6,810 nucleotides of DNA from Bacillota bacterium (GTDB taxonomy: Bacteria; Armatimonadota; Hebobacteria; Hebobacterales; Hebobacteraceae): contig DAOVEW010000054.1 of NCBI GenBank assembly GCA_030668755.1, positions 1 through 6,810 on the forward strand. Reading direction: 5' to 3'. The first letter of the stretch is position 1. Each line of letters starts with the position of its first letter. Below are positions 5,521 through 6,810 of this stretch, in pieces. A program made the translations under genes and the position numbers. The notes beneath the pieces were generated by a model. The model ran no database searches, was not told the origin of the DNA, and saw only the letters and a program-made list of their open reading frames with translations.

Positions 5521-5985
5521 CTAGTTTCGTCGAAAGAGGTCGTGGGCGAACAGGAGCACTCCGAGGGTGATGGCGGCGTCGGCGAAGTTGAAGACGGGCC
5601 ACACCTGGAGATCTATGAAGTCCACGACGGCTCCCGTGCGGATCCGGTCCACGAGATTGCCCAGCGATCCCCCGAAGATCAGCGCCAGCGGCAGCGCGCG
5701 GCCGGGCGCCCGGAGCAGCCGCCCGCGCAGCACGTAGGCGAGGATGACGGCGCAGACGAGAGCGCCGGCGGCAACCAACACCCACCCGGCAGAGATGAGC
5801 CCGAAGGCCGACCCGATGTTCCGGGTGAGGGTGAGCTGCACCCAGTCGCCCAGGACGGGCAGGGAGGACCCTGCTCGCAGGGCCCTCGCGGCAATAGCCT
5901 TCGTGGTTTGGTCGAGGGCCAGGGTTGCTGCAGAGAGAAGGAGGAAGAGTGTGGTAGGGCGTCCCGTTTCAGTGGGCGCCCCCAC
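5521..5985 (-). CDS. lspA: Lipoprotein signal peptidase (signal peptidase II)
   Basis: A 154-residue inner-membrane aspartyl protease that removes signal peptides from diacylglyceryl-modified prolipoproteins. There are about four hydrophobic segments (11-28, 64-86, 98-110, 134-150). Family motifs in order are LDQTTK (24-29), TRNIGSAFG (54-62), GGSLGNLVDR (105-114), and the two catalytic aspartates, D122 in VVDFID (121-125) and D136 in FNFAD (132-136), spaced as in the family. The start is chosen as GTG at 5985. GGAG lies eight bases upstream, the codon falls two bases after the stop of the DksA-like gene, and the length then fits the family. The open frame continues upstream to an ATG at 6075, but those 30 residues lie inside the DksA-like gene and have no lspA character. 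lgt follows after 15 nt. Confidence 0.95.
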   Translation of the reverse strand: MGAPTETGRPTTLFLLLSAATLALDQTTKAIAARALRAGSSLPVLGDWVQLTLTRNIGSAFGLISAGWVLVAAGALVCAVILAYVLRGRLLRAPGRALPLALIFGGSLGNLVDRIRTGAVVDFIDLQVWPVFNFADAAITLGVLLFAHDLFRRN

Positions 5986-5987
5986 GG

Positions 5988-6455
5988 CTATCGCTCCAGA
6001 CGGTCCTGGCAGTCGAGGCAAAGGGTGGCGAAGGGAAGTGCCTTGAGCCTGGCCTTCTTGATGGCTCTTCCGCACGCGTCACACATGCCATAGGTGCCGC
6101 GATCGATCTTCTCGAGGGCATTGATGACCTTGTGGATCATGCTCTCAACGCTCTCGCGGATAGCGAGGTCTTTCTCGCGCTCGAAGGTTTCGGAGGCCAG
6201 GTCCGCGGGATGATCGTCGTAGGCCGACACCTCGTTGGCACGCTCGGACTCGTCGAGACCGGCGGCGCGGCTCTCGATCTCTTCGAGCTCTGCCTCGAGG
6301 CGCTCGCGCTCTGCCAACAGCAGCTCGCGGAACTTTTCGAGCTCCTCCCGCGAGGCATTGGAAATGGGGCGGGCCTTCGCCTTCCGCTTGGCTTTGGGCT
6401 TCGCCTTGGCCTTCTTCTTGGTGCTCTTTCGCCTGACCGCAGTTCTCACGGCCAT
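5988..6455 (-). CDS. DksA/TraR-family zinc-finger protein with lysine-rich N-terminal tail
   Basis: A 155-residue protein. Residues 9-30 are almost only Lys, Arg, Ala and Pro (KKKAKAKPKAKRKAKARP), like a histone H1 tail. A charged helix suited to a coiled coil follows (about 34-65, EELEKFRELLLAERERLEAE). Next comes the motif DDHPADLASETFEREKD (80-96) near the hairpin tip, and a second helix. The C-terminal C4 zinc finger has C125-x2-C128-x17-C146-x2-C149. DksA proteins enter the RNA polymerase secondary channel to alter initiation. This variant resembles the YlyA/YteA type with a DNHPAD-like motif, and B. subtilis ylyA sits at the same place between ileS and lspA. An RNA-polymerase role is inferred, not shown. 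The ATG at 6455 has AAAGGA about 11 bases upstream, a rather long spacing. lspA starts two bases after the stop. Confidence 0.88.
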   Translation of the reverse strand: MAVRTAVRRKSTKKKAKAKPKAKRKAKARPISNASREELEKFRELLLAERERLEAELEEIESRAAGLDESERANEVSAYDDHPADLASETFEREKDLAIRESVESMIHKVINALEKIDRGTYGMCDACGRAIKKARLKALPFATLCLDCQDRLER

Positions 6456-6498
6456 CTCTTGCGTTGTCCTTTCCTAAGTCCGGTGGGGTCTCTTCGCA

Positions 6499-6540
6499 GG
6501 CATTATCGGCGCCTCTCTATGTTACCTTGACGCCGATGCC
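6499..6540. repeat. Imperfect inverted repeat upstream of the DksA-like gene
   Basis: The arms ATCGGCG (6505-6511) and CGCCGAT (6531-6537) are exact complements over 7 bp. A further 3 bp (GGC at 6499-6501 with GCC at 6538-6540) pair across a 3-base bulge, with a 19-base loop. It lies in the 102-nt gap between ileS and the DksA-like gene. Without a T-run it is not a plain terminator; it could be an RNA processing or attenuation hairpin, or chance. On the minus strand GATAAT (6507-6502) resembles a -10 box but has no fitting -35. Confidence 0.35.
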
Positions 6541-6557
6541 AGTAACCCGTCGGGCGA

Positions 6558-6810
6558 CTATTCAGTCAGATATTCCACACAACGGGCGCAAAGGCCCGGA
6601 TGATCCTCTCGGCCGCCGACAGAGGCCTGGTGGCGCCAGCAGCGCTCGCACTTCGCGGCGGGAGAGCGGCGGCCTGCGATCTTGAGCGCCTCGGTGCCAT
6701 CGGTATCGTACGCGCTCTCCGGCGCCTGCTCGGGGCGACCTGCGTGAATCACGAGGGAAACGCCGCTTGCCGCCGCCAGGTCGTCTTCGCCAAGTACGCC
6801 GACCAGCGTC
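6558..6810 (-). CDS. ileS: Isoleucyl-tRNA synthetase, C-terminal end
   Basis: Only the last 83 residues are in the window; the gene continues past the right edge. IleRS charges tRNA-Ile with isoleucine. What is seen is the C-terminal zinc-binding domain. The motif KCERCWRHQASVGGREDHPGLCARC (residues 53-77 of this fragment) is typical of the bacterial IleRS form, with its four zinc cysteines C54, C57, C74 and C77, and the protein ends EYLTE. Upstream residues (AAASGVSLVIHAGRPE, 12-27) fit the strand region before it. A short open frame starting with GTG at 6752 is internal and not a true start. The position next to a DksA-like gene and lspA agrees with the conserved ileS-lspA neighbourhood. 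Identification from this fragment is strong; the catalytic HIGH and KMSKS motifs are outside the window. Confidence 0.93.
   Translation of the reverse strand, partial: TLVGVLGEDDLAAASGVSLVIHAGRPEQAPESAYDTDGTEALKIAGRRSPAAKCERCWRHQASVGGREDHPGLCARCVEYLTE

Noticed and set aside
5986..6075. 30-residue N-terminal extension of LspA from an ATG at 6075
   Set aside because: It lies inside the DksA-like gene, including its zinc-finger codons. The GTG at 5985 has a ribosome site and gives normal length.
4843..6093. 416-codon plus-strand open frame
   Set aside because: It is antisense to lgt, lspA and the end of the DksA-like gene. The translation is a Glu/Gly/Pro-rich shadow with no family resemblance.
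1..6810. CRISPR array, insertion sequence, tRNA or other mobile feature
   Set aside because: No spaced direct repeats, transposase or integrase motifs, or tRNA-like cloverleaf were noticed on reading both strands. All long stretches are explained by housekeeping genes.

Overview
This window looks like ordinary chromosomal sequence from a GC-rich bacterium (mid-60s % GC by eye, not computed). It carries nine complete or near-complete genes and two cut by the window edges, packed with very short gaps or 4-base overlaps. I see no mobile element, CRISPR array, tRNA or rRNA. The phylum is not settled. The order ileS, DksA-like gene, lspA, RluD-type synthase matches the Bacillus subtilis order ileS-ylyA-lspA-ylyB. 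The GC content, a lysine-rich tail on the DksA-like protein and a putative HspR operator fit better with a GC-rich, possibly uncultivated, lineage.

Right-hand block (about 3153-6810, all minus strand, so read right to left): the 3' end of ileS, a DksA/TraR-family zinc-finger protein, lspA, lgt, an RluD-type rRNA pseudouridine synthase, then gcvH. From the DksA-like gene to the synthase the genes lie 2 and 15 nt apart or overlap by 4 nt, so they are probably one transcript. It combines lipoprotein maturation (Lgt adds the diacylglyceryl group, LspA then cuts the signal peptide) with translation functions. gcvH follows after 158 nt and may be transcribed separately.

Middle: hsp20 is the only plus-strand gene. 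It faces gcvH across a shared 12-bp hairpin terminator. It has a near-consensus sigma-70 promoter (TTGACT-17-TATACT) overlapped by a sequence matching the HspR operator (HAIR) at 12 of 14 positions.

Left-hand block (1-2434, minus strand): diverging from hsp20 is a three-gene run. It holds a SAM hydroxide adenosyltransferase (DUF62), an RlmM-like THUMP-FtsJ 2'-O-methyltransferase joined to it by an ATGA overlap, and, after 62 nt, the N-terminal part of a Gfo/Idh/MocA-family oxidoreductase that runs off the left edge.

No clearly new system is visible. The points most worth a second look are the HAIR-like operator, the translational coupling of a SAM-destroying enzyme to a SAM-using RNA methyltransferase, and the histone-like tail with a variant tip motif on the DksA-like protein.
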